Shown here: positions 16,303 through 27,767 of the stretch, piece by piece | How positions within the stretch are numbered: position 1 is the first letter of the stretch | Layout of the letters: the number at the start of each line of letters is the position of its first letter | Assembly: GCF_029911635.1 (NCBI RefSeq) | Contig: NZ_JARYTI010000025.1 | Coordinates: forward strand, 1 to 64,000 | Source of the DNA: Sphingomonas sp. AR_OL41 | GTDB lineage: Bacteria > Pseudomonadota > Alphaproteobacteria > Sphingomonadales > Sphingomonadaceae | Direction: 5' to 3' | DNA: 64,000 nt | Position numbers and translations under genes: made by a program | Notes under the pieces: model-generated | Seen by the model: only the letters and a program-made list of their open reading frames with translations | Told to the model about the DNA's origin: nothing | Databases searched by the model: none

Positions 16303-18648
16303 ATGACGACCACCATCCGCCCGCACGAGATCGCTACCCTGCTCGATCGCGCGCCTGCCGGCATCAAGCTGTTGTCGCTCGACTGCTTCGATACCTTGCT
16401 GTGGCGCACCACCCAGCTACCGCAGGACGTGTTCGCTGGATTTGGCGACGACGGCGGGGGAATCGAGGGCCGTGTCGCCGCCGAAAAGACCGCGCGCCAT
16501 CGCCGCAAACATCGTGATGGCTCGGCCGAGGTCTCGCTGGAGGAGATCCACGCCGCGCGCACCGGACAGGCCGACCCGGCCGGCGTTGCGCGCGAACTCG
16601 AGCTCGAAGCGCGTCATTGCTACGCCTTCGCGCCGACCGTCGCCCTGATCGCCGCCGCCAAGGCCGCCGGGCTTAAGGTGATCGTCGTCAGCGACACCTA
16701 TTTGTCCGAACCCCAACTCCGCGCGCTGATTGCCCGCGCTGCCGGCGATGACGTCGCCGCACAGATCGACCGCATCTTCGCCTCATCCGAATATGGCGTT
16801 TCCAAGTGCGATGGCCTGTTCAAGCCCGTCCTTGCCGCACTGGGCGTGCATCCATCGGCCATTCTCCATGTCGGCGACAATCCTCATGCCGATGGCGACG
16901 CGGCCGATGCCGCCGGCCTTCACGCCGTCCATATCGAACAGTTCGATGCACCCACCAGCAAGCGGCTGCGGCTGGAAGCCGCCGCGTCGGTCATGGTCGA
17001 TCCCGCGACCCGCGTGTCGAAGCCGGCGATCCAGCCGCACCGCGCCGCGCTCGCCCTGCGCCCCAACGACGATGCCGCCTGGTCGCTCGGCCATGATGTC
17101 TTCGGCCCCATCTTCGACGCGTTCGCACGTTGGATCGGCGACGAAGCCGCTGCGCTCGCGACCGCCACGGGTCGCACGGTCAAGCCACTGTTCCTGTTGC
17201 GTGACGGCTTCCTGCCGCATCGCGTTTTCGAGACGCTTGGCGGTGACGGCGCCGCAGTCGCGATCAGTCGCTTCACCGCACGTCGCGCAAGCTTTACCAA
17301 CGTCGGCGCGATCCACGACTATCTCGACAGCGAGGCGACCGACCGGCTCGACGCGCTCGCCCCGCAGCTCGGCCTGGCCGAGGCCGAGGCCCGTAAGATC
17401 GGGACGACGAGCCGCGATTTTCGGCGCAATGTTCTACAACCCGCCACCGTCGACCGCATCGTCGCGCGCAGCGCCGCCTTCGCCAAACGCCTGGTCGCGC
17501 ATGTCACGCGCGAGGCACGGGTCGAACGCGGCGACATCGTGATGCTGATCGATCTCGGCTATCACGGCACCGTGCAGAGGCTGATCACGCCGTTGCTGGA
17601 GGAAGCGCTCGGCGTGACGGTCGAGGGGCGCTACCTGCTCTCGCGCGACGGCTGTCCGCACATCCCCGCCAAGCGCGGCATGATCGATTCGCGTCATTAC
17701 GATCACCGCACCATCACCGCCTTCTGCCGCCAAATCGCCATCGTCGAACAGGTCGCGACCTCGGGCGTCGGCTCGGTGATCGACTATCATGACAATGGCC
17801 GCCCGGTTCGCCGCGCCAACCGTGTCTCGCCGGCCCAGGCCCAGGTCCGCGACCGAATCCAGGCCGGTGTGCTTGCCTTTGCAGAGACCGCGCCGGCCGC
17901 GGTCCACCGCGTCCCCCCGTCGGATGATGGCGAGGCACGTCGTCGCATGACCACTGCGATCCTCGCCCGGCTGCTGTTCCTGCCCCAGGCCGAGGAGATC
18001 GCGCTGTTCGGCACCTTCGAGCACGACGTCAACCTCGGCACCGACGACCTGGTCGGCCTGGTTGATGACGACAGTGCCGGTGCCGGGCTCAGGAGGCGTG
18101 GCCTGCCCTATCTCCGTTCGGTCGACCGGATGTTCCTGCCCGGCGAACTGCAGCGCCATGGCCTGCCGCTCAGTCTCGCGCTGTTCGCCGGCAATTGCCT
18201 GGAGCTCGACCTGCGCAGCGGCGACTTCAACGTCGCGGCCTTGCCCGTGCCGGTGCTGATGGTCGACGCGACCCGCCAGATGACCGGCAGCTTCGACGCC
18301 TATGCCACCCATGAAGGCTATCACGCGCTGACCATCCCGGTCGGCGACGCGCAGTTCAGCGTCGGCGTTCAGCTCGGGCTGGTCGCCAGCGTGATCCAGT
18401 TCGACGAGATCGCTTTCTACCGCGTCAGAGATTTCCAGCGTGTCGGCGGCGTGCCGCCGCGCCCGATCGCGGCCGTGCCCGTCTTCGACGCGATGACGCG
18501 CATCGCCGACGAGCTGTGGCAATGCCATGAAAATAGCCTCGTCTTCGTATCGCCGCCGGCGATGCAAAAGCCCGAGCCGTTGCTGCTGTCGCTGGTGTTC
18601 CGGCCGGTCGTGACGCGTCCCGCGGTCGCGCTGCGCGCCGTAGCCTAA
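16303..18648 (+). CDS. Large HAD superfamily hydrolase (COG5610-like)
   Basis: A 781-residue protein far larger than a normal HAD phosphatase. The N-terminal about 230 residues hold all four HAD motifs: I in SLDCFDTLLW, II in VVSDTYLS, III as the Lys in YGVSKCDG, and IV in HVGDNPHADGDAA. The remaining about 550 residues are not a domain I can name; a segment reading LIDLGYHGTVQ resembles the second half of COG5610 proteins found near polysaccharide genes. Such proteins are thought to act in surface glycan assembly, but substrates are unknown. A GGGGAA box precedes the start. Confidence 0.8.
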   Translation: MTTTIRPHEIATLLDRAPAGIKLLSLDCFDTLLWRTTQLPQDVFAGFGDDGGGIEGRVAAEKTARHRRKHRDGSAEVSLEEIHAARTGQADPAGVARELELEARHCYAFAPTVALIAAAKAAGLKVIVVSDTYLSEPQLRALIARAAGDDVAAQIDRIFASSEYGVSKCDGLFKPVLAALGVHPSAILHVGDNPHADGDAADAAGLHAVHIEQFDAPTSKRLRLEAAASVMVDPATRVSKPAIQPHRAALALRPNDDAAWSLGHDVFGPIFDAFARWIGDEAAALATATGRTVKPLFLLRDGFLPHRVFETLGGDGAAVAISRFTARRASFTNVGAIHDYLDSEATDRLDALAPQLGLAEAEARKIGTTSRDFRRNVLQPATVDRIVARSAAFAKRLVAHVTREARVERGDIVMLIDLGYHGTVQRLITPLLEEALGVTVEGRYLLSRDGCPHIPAKRGMIDSRHYDHRTITAFCRQIAIVEQVATSGVGSVIDYHDNGRPVRRANRVSPAQAQVRDRIQAGVLAFAETAPAAVHRVPPSDDGEARRRMTTAILARLLFLPQAEEIALFGTFEHDVNLGTDDLVGLVDDDSAGAGLRRRGLPYLRSVDRMFLPGELQRHGLPLSLALFAGNCLELDLRSGDFNVAALPVPVLMVDATRQMTGSFDAYATHEGYHALTIPVGDAQFSVGVQLGLVASVIQFDEIAFYRVRDFQRVGGVPPRPIAAVPVFDAMTRIADELWQCHENSLVFVSPPAMQKPEPLLLSLVFRPVVTRPAVALRAVA

Positions 18649-18675
18649 GCGCCTGGGGCGCCTTATAGCCGCCCG

Positions 18676-19554
18676 ATGAGTCGCATTGTAACCGCCGCCA
18701 CGATCGGTGCCTTCGTCGCCACGATCGGCCTGTCCGCCCCCGCGTCGGCCTATTGGGAATATGGCCATGAGACGGTCGGCGAAATCGCCATGGCCAATGT
18801 TACACCGGCGACGCGTCTTGCGGTCCGCCGCCTGCTGGCGACCTCGGCATCGCTCGACACACCCGAATGCCCCGCCACGACGATCGAGCGCGCCAGCACC
18901 TGGGCCGATTGTGTCAAGAAACTGAAGACCGCCGATGGCAAGCCGCGCTTCGGCTATGCCTATGGCTGGCACTTCCAAGACGTGAATGTCTGCCAGCCCT
19001 TCGCGCTGGCCGAACCCTGCAAGGACGGCAATTGCGTGTCGGCGCAGATCGAGCGCGACGTCGCCACGTTGCGCGACCGCCATGCGCCGCGCAAGGACAA
19101 GGTCCAGGCGCTGGTGTTCCTGATCCACTTCGTCGGCGACCTGCACCAGCCACTCCACGCCGGCGAGAAGGCCGACAAGGGCGGCAACGATATCGGCGCG
19201 AGCTATGGCGCCTACGCCCCGCCGCGCTTCAACCTCCATTCGGTGTGGGACGGCCCGCTTGCCGAACGTGCCATCACTACCGGCCCGTCGCTGGTCCGCC
19301 GCTACCCGGCGGCGACCCGCGCACGCATCGCCGCCGGCAGCGTGACCGACTGGAGCCGCGAGAGCTGGCAGGTGGCGCGCGATGTCGTCTATGCCACGGC
19401 ATTGCACGGCGATCCGTGCGGGCCCAACCCGGCGCGCGTCGCGCTGGACGATGCGACGATCGCCAGCCTCGTGCCGGCGGCCCGCCTTCAGGTCGAGCGC
19501 GGCGGGCTGCGCCTGGCGAAGTTGCTGGACAAGGCGTTTAGCCGAATCGGGTGA
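18676..19554 (+). CDS. S1/P1-type nuclease, secreted
   Basis: A 292-residue zinc-dependent nuclease that degrades single-stranded DNA and RNA to 5'-nucleotides. A signal peptide (MSRIVTAATIGAFVATIG..ASA) precedes YWEYGHETV; in this family an N-terminal Trp and the following His bind zinc. Other ligand motifs are HFVGDLHQPLHAG and the FNLHSVWDGPL segment. Several Cys pairs suggest disulfides in the periplasm. A predicted cleavage after ASA would leave Tyr before the Trp, which is slightly unusual. The gene lies 27 bases after the large HAD gene. Confidence 0.92.
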   Translation: MSRIVTAATIGAFVATIGLSAPASAYWEYGHETVGEIAMANVTPATRLAVRRLLATSASLDTPECPATTIERASTWADCVKKLKTADGKPRFGYAYGWHFQDVNVCQPFALAEPCKDGNCVSAQIERDVATLRDRHAPRKDKVQALVFLIHFVGDLHQPLHAGEKADKGGNDIGASYGAYAPPRFNLHSVWDGPLAERAITTGPSLVRRYPAATRARIAAGSVTDWSRESWQVARDVVYATALHGDPCGPNPARVALDDATIASLVPAARLQVERGGLRLAKLLDKAFSRIG

Positions 19555-19650
19555 TGCAGCCGACACCGGCGGCGACCAGCAACGCGTACGGCCCTTATTG
19601 CGCGGGTGGCGATTTCTGGGCCCGATCAGCCCGGATAGGAACGGAAACGT

Positions 19651-19700
19651 AACAGAATACTGTTGCAACCCGGTGACAGTGCTGAACAAATTTGTCACCG
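19651..19700. promoter_or_regulatory. Two palindromic operator-like sites upstream of the TonB receptor
   Basis: AACAG-aata-CTGTT (19651-19664) is a perfect short palindrome. CGGTGACA (19671-19678) and TGTCACCG (19693-19700) are perfect 8-base arms around a 14-base spacer. Both lie in the 272-base gap ahead of the TonB-dependent receptor, about 130-175 bases before its start. They could bind a regulator or form a leader hairpin. No Fur box is recognisable. Confidence 0.4.
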
Positions 19701-19826
19701 AGTTGCGTGGCCAGTTTGCAATTACCGGCAATGATTTGCACAAGGCGATCGGGCAGGGGGCGCCGAGGGTGCCAGCTTGGCGAGATGTATTCGCCTGGCA
19801 CGTGTAAATTTTGAGGACTCCCCCCA

Positions 19827-22706
19827 ATGACACCATCGCTACACCGTTCCCGCCGGACGCAGCTGCGCGCCAGCGCGGCACCGCTCGGGTTCGCCCTCGC
19901 GCTGATCGCGACACCAGCCTTCGCGCAGGATCAAGCCACCCCCGCGCCGGCCGCGCCGGCTGACCAGGCCGCCGACGCCACCCCCGATATCGTCGTGACC
20001 GGTACGTTGTTCCGCCGCACCGACAAGGAGACGCCGTCGCCCGTCACCGTGCTGACTGCGGAGAATCTGCAAAAGTCCGGCATCACCAATATCGCCGATG
20101 CGATCCACTCGATTTCGTCGGACAATTCGGGTTCGGTTCCGACCGCTTTCGCCAACGGCTTCGGCTCGGGCGCGGCCGGCGTTTCGCTGCGCGGCCTGAC
20201 CGTCAATTCCACGCTGGTGCTGATCGACGGCATCCGCACCACCAACTATCCTTACGCCGATGATGGCCAGCGCTCCTTCGTCGATCTCAACTCCATTCCG
20301 AAGAGCACGATCGAGCGGATCGAAGTGCTCAAGGACGGTGCGTCGTCGACCTATGGCGCCGATGCGATCGGCGGCGTGGTCAACATCATCCAGCGCAAGG
20401 AAATCCGTGGCATCGAGGGCACCGTCGAGGGCGGCATCTCGCAGCGCGGCGATGGCGGCGAGCAGCGCGCGACGCTGACCGCAGGCTATGGCAGCCTCAA
20501 GGAGCAGGGCTTCAACGTCTACATCAATGGCGAATATGAGCATGACGGCCTGATCAGCGTTGCCGATCGCGGCTTTCCCTACAACAGCACCGACCTGAGC
20601 TCGATCGGCGGCTTCGACAACAATGTCGGCGCGTTCGGTGCGTTCGGCGGTCGCGTCGGCACGATCAGTGCGGTCGTTCGCCCTGCGACGCAGACCACCC
20701 CGGGCAATCCGTTCAGCGGTGTCGCCCTGCCCAACACGCTCAGCCAGGTGCTCAACCCGGCCGGTTGCGCCGCCGGCACGATCGCCAAGTTCGACCCGGT
20801 CACGCTGGAAAATGGCGGCAATGGCGGTGCCTATTGCGAGCAGAACCAGGCGACCTACGGCACGATCGCGCCCGAGCAGACGCGTTATGGCTTCACCGGT
20901 CACGCAACGGTGCAGGTCGGCGACAACGCACAGGCCTATCTGACCGGCACCTATTATCACAGCAAGGTGTTCTCGACGACCAGCCCGTCGACGATCCGCC
21001 AGCGCAACCCGATCAACTCGACCAACGTCGTGTTGCCGGCGCTGCTCAGCAACGGCACGCTCAACCCGCAGAACCCCTATGCGGCACAAGGTCTCGCCGC
21101 GCAGATCAGCTACTCGTTCGGTGACATTCCCGCGTCGGCCGAAACCGACAACAATCTCTACCGCGTCGCGGGCGGCATCTCGGGCAAGTTCGGCGACGGC
21201 TGGGGTTATTCGTTCGATGCGACCTATGCGCGCAGCGACCTGACCGGCATCAACAAGGGCTATATCAACATTGCCGGCCTGACCAACGCGATCAACACCG
21301 GCAGCTACAACTTCATCAACCCGTCGCTCAACAGCCAGGCCGTGCGCGATTCGATCTCGCCCGACGTGATCACCAAGGCGAAGTCCGAGCTGTATATGGC
21401 GCAGGCTGTCCTCACCAAAGACCTGTTCCAGCTGCCCGGCGGTCCGTTGCAGGTTGCGGTCGGTGGCTCGATTCGCCGTGAGAAGCTCAACAACCCCAAT
21501 GCCAATGTAAACAACGCTTTCCTCGGCCTCAACGCGGTTACCGCCTCGGGTGCGCGGACGGTGACGGCCGGCTTCTTCGAAGTGAACGCGCCGATCTTCG
21601 ACCAGCTCGAGATCAACGGTTCGGGCCGCTACGATCACTATTCGGACGGCTATAGCCGCTTCTCGCCGAAGGTCGGATTCAAGCTCACGCCGATCAGGCA
21701 GTTCGCGCTGCGGGGAACCTATTCGCAGGGCTTCCGCGCACCGAGCTTTGCCGAATCGCAGAATGGCGCGGTGATCGGCTACACCTCGGCAACGCCACCG
21801 GCGGCGGTGGTCGCGGCGCACAACGGCAATGCCTATGTCCAGTCCTACTCGATCGGGTTCAACTCGGCATCGAACCCCAACCTGAAGCCGGAGAAGTCGC
21901 GCAGCTTCACGCTGGGCGGCATCTTCCAGCCGACGCCGTGGCTCAGTGCGACGATCGACTATTACAACATCCGCAAAACCGACGTGATTTCGGGCGGTCC
22001 GCTCGCGGGCCAGGCGATTGCCAACTATTATGCTGGAACGGCTCTGCCGGCCGGCTATTCGGTGACGCTGGACGATCCCGATCCGCAGTTCCCGACTGCG
22101 ATCCGCAAGATTCTCATCGTCAACTCGCCTTATGCGAACGCTGCGGCGCTCCGTACGGCAGGCCTCGATGCGTCGGTTCAGGCCGACTTCCATCTTTCGG
22201 AGAGCACCCGCTTCACGTCACGTCTCGAAGGCACTGAAATCCTCTATTATGATTTCAAGCCATCGTCGGCGGATCCCTATGATCACTATGTCGGCACCCA
22301 GGCGCCATATGTGCTCTCGTCGGGTGCGGGGACGCCCAAGTGGCGCGCCAACTGGCAGAACAGCCTGCAGACCGGGCCCTTCACGCTGACCGGTACCGCT
22401 TATTACGTCAGCGGCTACCGCTCGGTGGCCGAAGACCAGAGCGGCCACGGCGCCACAAGCTGCGCCGACTCGCTCTATGGCGCGGGCAATACCTTCTGCA
22501 CCACCAAGGGCTTCTTCGACCTCGACCTGGTCGGCGAGGTCAAGGTCAACAGCAAGTTCACCTTCTACGTGAACGTGATCAACCTGTTCGACGCCAGCGC
22601 GCCGCTCAACCCGGCCAACTATGCCGGCAACAACTACAACCCGACCTGGACCCAGTCCGGGATCGTCGGGCGCTTCTTCCGCGCGGGCGCGAACTTCAAG
22701 TTCTGA
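19827..22706 (+). CDS. TonB-dependent outer membrane receptor
   Basis: A 959-residue outer membrane receptor that takes up a large substrate using energy from TonB. The signal peptide ends near AFA-QDQATP. A TonB box-like DIVVTGT follows, then the plug domain (about residues 55-175, with VSLRGLTVNSTLVLIDGIR and IERIEVLKDGASSTYGADAIGGVVNI), then a 22-strand barrel ending in the aromatic-type terminus FRAGANFKF. A GAGGA box lies about 9 bases before the ATG. The ligand cannot be read from the sequence; siderophores, B12, sugars and peptides are all possible in sphingomonads. It faces clpB across a shared terminator. Confidence 0.93.
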   Translation: MTPSLHRSRRTQLRASAAPLGFALALIATPAFAQDQATPAPAAPADQAADATPDIVVTGTLFRRTDKETPSPVTVLTAENLQKSGITNIADAIHSISSDNSGSVPTAFANGFGSGAAGVSLRGLTVNSTLVLIDGIRTTNYPYADDGQRSFVDLNSIPKSTIERIEVLKDGASSTYGADAIGGVVNIIQRKEIRGIEGTVEGGISQRGDGGEQRATLTAGYGSLKEQGFNVYINGEYEHDGLISVADRGFPYNSTDLSSIGGFDNNVGAFGAFGGRVGTISAVVRPATQTTPGNPFSGVALPNTLSQVLNPAGCAAGTIAKFDPVTLENGGNGGAYCEQNQATYGTIAPEQTRYGFTGHATVQVGDNAQAYLTGTYYHSKVFSTTSPSTIRQRNPINSTNVVLPALLSNGTLNPQNPYAAQGLAAQISYSFGDIPASAETDNNLYRVAGGISGKFGDGWGYSFDATYARSDLTGINKGYINIAGLTNAINTGSYNFINPSLNSQAVRDSISPDVITKAKSELYMAQAVLTKDLFQLPGGPLQVAVGGSIRREKLNNPNANVNNAFLGLNAVTASGARTVTAGFFEVNAPIFDQLEINGSGRYDHYSDGYSRFSPKVGFKLTPIRQFALRGTYSQGFRAPSFAESQNGAVIGYTSATPPAAVVAAHNGNAYVQSYSIGFNSASNPNLKPEKSRSFTLGGIFQPTPWLSATIDYYNIRKTDVISGGPLAGQAIANYYAGTALPAGYSVTLDDPDPQFPTAIRKILIVNSPYANAAALRTAGLDASVQADFHLSESTRFTSRLEGTEILYYDFKPSSADPYDHYVGTQAPYVLSSGAGTPKWRANWQNSLQTGPFTLTGTAYYVSGYRSVAEDQSGHGATSCADSLYGAGNTFCTTKGFFDLDLVGEVKVNSKFTFYVNVINLFDASAPLNPANYAGNNYNPTWTQSGIVGRFFRAGANFKF

Positions 22707-22733
22707 CCCGTGGCCTGAAGGCCTGAAAGGATC

Positions 22734-22766
22734 GGGGCGGCTTCCGCGAGGAAGCCGCCCCTTTTC

Positions 22767-22768
<2 letters not shown>
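22734..22768. terminator. Bidirectional rho-independent terminator
   Basis: GGGGCGGCTTCC (22734-22745), loop gcga, GGAAGCCGCCCC (22750-22761), then TTTTCTT. The 12-base stem is perfect. It lies between the convergent TonB receptor and clpB, touching the clpB stop codon, and mainly ends transcription of the receptor gene. On the clpB side there is no strong T run. Confidence 0.9.
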
Positions 22769-25349
<2,581 letters not shown>

Positions 25350-25376
25350 GAGCGTCCCTGTCCTTGGTCTCAGCGC

Positions 25377-25404
25377 AGATAGTGTTGTAATTTGGCAACA
25401 CAAG
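25377..25404 (-). promoter_or_regulatory. Candidate RpoH (sigma-32) promoter of clpB
   Basis: On the minus strand CTTG (25404-25401) is followed after 18 bases by CTATCT (25382-25377), about 28 bases before the clpB start codon. This fits the alphaproteobacterial heat-shock consensus (CTTG, 17-18 bases, CYTATNT). The spacer also contains the inverted repeat GTGTTG/CAACAC (25382-25387, 25396-25401). The short distance to the ATG still leaves room for a ribosome binding site. Confidence 0.5.
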
Positions 25405-25571
25405 GGGCGCGATCATGGGTAGTCGCAATGCGTCAATATACCTAATGATGATGGCGACGCGTCGTGCGGTGCGTTCCATGAAGGGGACGCGCACCTCGTA
25501 GATTGCCGGGTCGCGCTTTCCGGGCCGCGCGGATAAGAGGGTCGGCATAAAAGCAAATAAACGGGGATGAG

Positions 25572-27707
25572 ATGCGGAAGATTCTGCGGCGCGTTGGCAT
25601 TTTCGTCGTGGCTCTGTTGATGCTGGTCGCGATCTTCCTCGCCACCTGGGACCCGCTCACCGCCCGCGCCGCGACGCCACCGCCCGCGCACCATTATGAC
25701 GTGACCATCGCGCGCGACACGTTCGGCGTGCCACATATCTTCGGCAAGACCGATCCCGATGTCGCCTATGGCATTGCCTATGCCCATGCCGAGGATGATT
25801 TCGCGACCTTGCAGGAGGGGCTGGCGATGGCGCGCGGGCGGCTCGGCGCGATGACCGGGGCGGACGGCGCGAAGAGCGATTTCGCGCTGCATCTCGTCGG
25901 TGCGCGCGCCACCGCGCAGCGCGATTACATGAAGCAGCCGGCCGATGTGCGTGCCTTGCTCGACGGCTATGCCTCCGGGCTCAACCGCTTTGCCGAGCGC
26001 CACCCCGAGGAGATCCGGCTGGCGAAGCTCTTCCCGGTCAATGGCGAGGATATCGCGACCGGCTTCGTGCTGCGCTCACCCTTCTTCTTCGGGCTCGACG
26101 CGACGCTCGCCGCCTTGGTCGGCGACGAGGCGCTGCCGCGCGAGAATGCCGGGCCGCAACCCGATGCGCCCGACGTCACGCCGGTCGGGCCCAATGGCCA
26201 GGAGAATGGCTCGAACGCCTTCGTCGTCGCGCCGCGCCGTTCGGCCGATGGCCATACGCGGCTGGTCTCCAACTCGCACCAGCCATGGCGCGGCGGCGTC
26301 GCCTGGTATGAGCTGGTGGTGCATTCGCAGGCCGGGTGGAACTTCGCCGGCGCAACCTTCACCGGCGCGCCCTATCCGCTGCTGGGGCACAATCTGACGC
26401 TCGGCTGGACCAACACCGTCAACCGGCCCGATCTGATTGACGTCTATAAGCTCGCGCTTGGTGCAGATGGCGCCAGCTACCGCTTCGACGGCGCGATGCG
26501 CCCGCTCGAAAAGACCACCGTGTGGCTGCACGTCAAGCTGTGGGGGCCGTTTGTCCTGCCCGTGCCCAAGACGCTGTATCGCGCGGTGCAGGGGCCGGTG
26601 ATCGTCAACAAGAGCGGCGCCTATGCGATCCGCTATGGCGGCGCCGACCAGCTCAAAATGGTCGAGGAATATTACCGCCTCAACCGCGCCCGTACTTTCA
26701 CCGAATGGCAACAGGCGCTGGCGATCCAGGGCGTGCCCGCGACCAATTTCCTCTATGGCGATGCCAAGGGCAACATCGCCTATTTCTACAATGCGTCCTT
26801 CCCCAACCGGAAACCGGGCTTCGACTATGCCAGGGTGCTGCCCGGCGACACGTCGCGCGACTTCGCCCCCGGTACCGTGGCCTGGGCGCGGGTGCCGCGG
26901 AACGTCAATCCGGCGTCGGGTTTCCTGATCAACGCCAACAACACGCCCTATCAGGCGGCCGGCACCGGATCGGAGATACCGCCGCAGGACCCGCTACTCG
27001 GCGTCGAGACCGACACCACCAATCGCGGCACGCGCGCGCTCGAACTGATGGGTGCCAACCCGCGGATCAGCGCCGAGGATCTAACCCGCATCAAGTTCGA
27101 CACCGGCGTCAGCAAGCAGGGCTGGGGCGGCAAATGGTTCGCCGATCTCGCCGCCGCGCCGCCCAAGGGCAACGAGCAGGTCGCTCATGCCCAGCAGCTG
27201 CTCACACAGTGGAACTGGAATTTCGACGGCCACAATCCGGCCCAGTCGCTGGCGGTGATCCTGATGCGCGCCGGGCAGAAATGGCATTACCGGCGCAATG
27301 CAGAGCTCGACCCGCAGGACGAACTCGCCAAGGCCGCCGCCTATCTCACCGATCATTTCGGGCGGCTCGATCCGCCGCTCGGCGAGGTGCTGCGGCTGCG
27401 GCAGGGCAAGGTCGATCTGCCGATGGACGGCGCGCCCGAGGTGCTACGCGCGGCATCGACCTGGGACGAGGCACCCGATGGGAGGCTCGTCGTCAACCAT
27501 GGCGACAGCTTCATCATGTTCGTCGACTGGGACAAGGCCGGCCATGTCAGTTCGCGTTCGATCCAGCCGTTCGGCGCGGCGATGACGCGACCTGACTCGA
27601 AACATTATACCGATCAGGCGCGCTTGTTCGTGGCGCACAAGCTCAAGCCGGTGTGGTTCTATCCCAGCCAGCTCAAGCAGCATGTCGAACGTGTCTATCG
27701 GCCGTGA
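25572..27707 (+). CDS. Penicillin acylase family protein (Ntn hydrolase), exported
   Basis: A 711-residue precursor of the S45 family, which cuts itself to expose an N-terminal serine nucleophile. An N-terminal hydrophobic segment (about residues 8-25) acts as signal or anchor. The alpha-chain has the typical RDTFGVPHIFG and GIAYAHAEDDFATLQE motifs. The autocleavage site is G213-S214 in NGSNAFVVAP, and the beta-chain continues with NSHQPW and YPLLGHNLTLGWTN. Substrates in this family are N-acyl compounds such as acyl-homoserine lactones, aculeacin or penicillin G; the specificity here is unknown. Confidence 0.9.
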   Translation: MRKILRRVGIFVVALLMLVAIFLATWDPLTARAATPPPAHHYDVTIARDTFGVPHIFGKTDPDVAYGIAYAHAEDDFATLQEGLAMARGRLGAMTGADGAKSDFALHLVGARATAQRDYMKQPADVRALLDGYASGLNRFAERHPEEIRLAKLFPVNGEDIATGFVLRSPFFFGLDATLAALVGDEALPRENAGPQPDAPDVTPVGPNGQENGSNAFVVAPRRSADGHTRLVSNSHQPWRGGVAWYELVVHSQAGWNFAGATFTGAPYPLLGHNLTLGWTNTVNRPDLIDVYKLALGADGASYRFDGAMRPLEKTTVWLHVKLWGPFVLPVPKTLYRAVQGPVIVNKSGAYAIRYGGADQLKMVEEYYRLNRARTFTEWQQALAIQGVPATNFLYGDAKGNIAYFYNASFPNRKPGFDYARVLPGDTSRDFAPGTVAWARVPRNVNPASGFLINANNTPYQAAGTGSEIPPQDPLLGVETDTTNRGTRALELMGANPRISAEDLTRIKFDTGVSKQGWGGKWFADLAAAPPKGNEQVAHAQQLLTQWNWNFDGHNPAQSLAVILMRAGQKWHYRRNAELDPQDELAKAAAYLTDHFGRLDPPLGEVLRLRQGKVDLPMDGAPEVLRAASTWDEAPDGRLVVNHGDSFIMFVDWDKAGHVSSRSIQPFGAAMTRPDSKHYTDQARLFVAHKLKPVWFYPSQLKQHVERVYRP

Positions 27708-27767
27708 TTGCGCCGGCACGGGCCCGCGCTATAACATGATGCAACACGTCAAGATTGGGGAAAGTCG

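Noticed and set aside
17434..22193. Long antisense frames opposite the HAD, nuclease and TonB receptor genes
   Set aside because: Same GC effect; no protein family features were visible in them.
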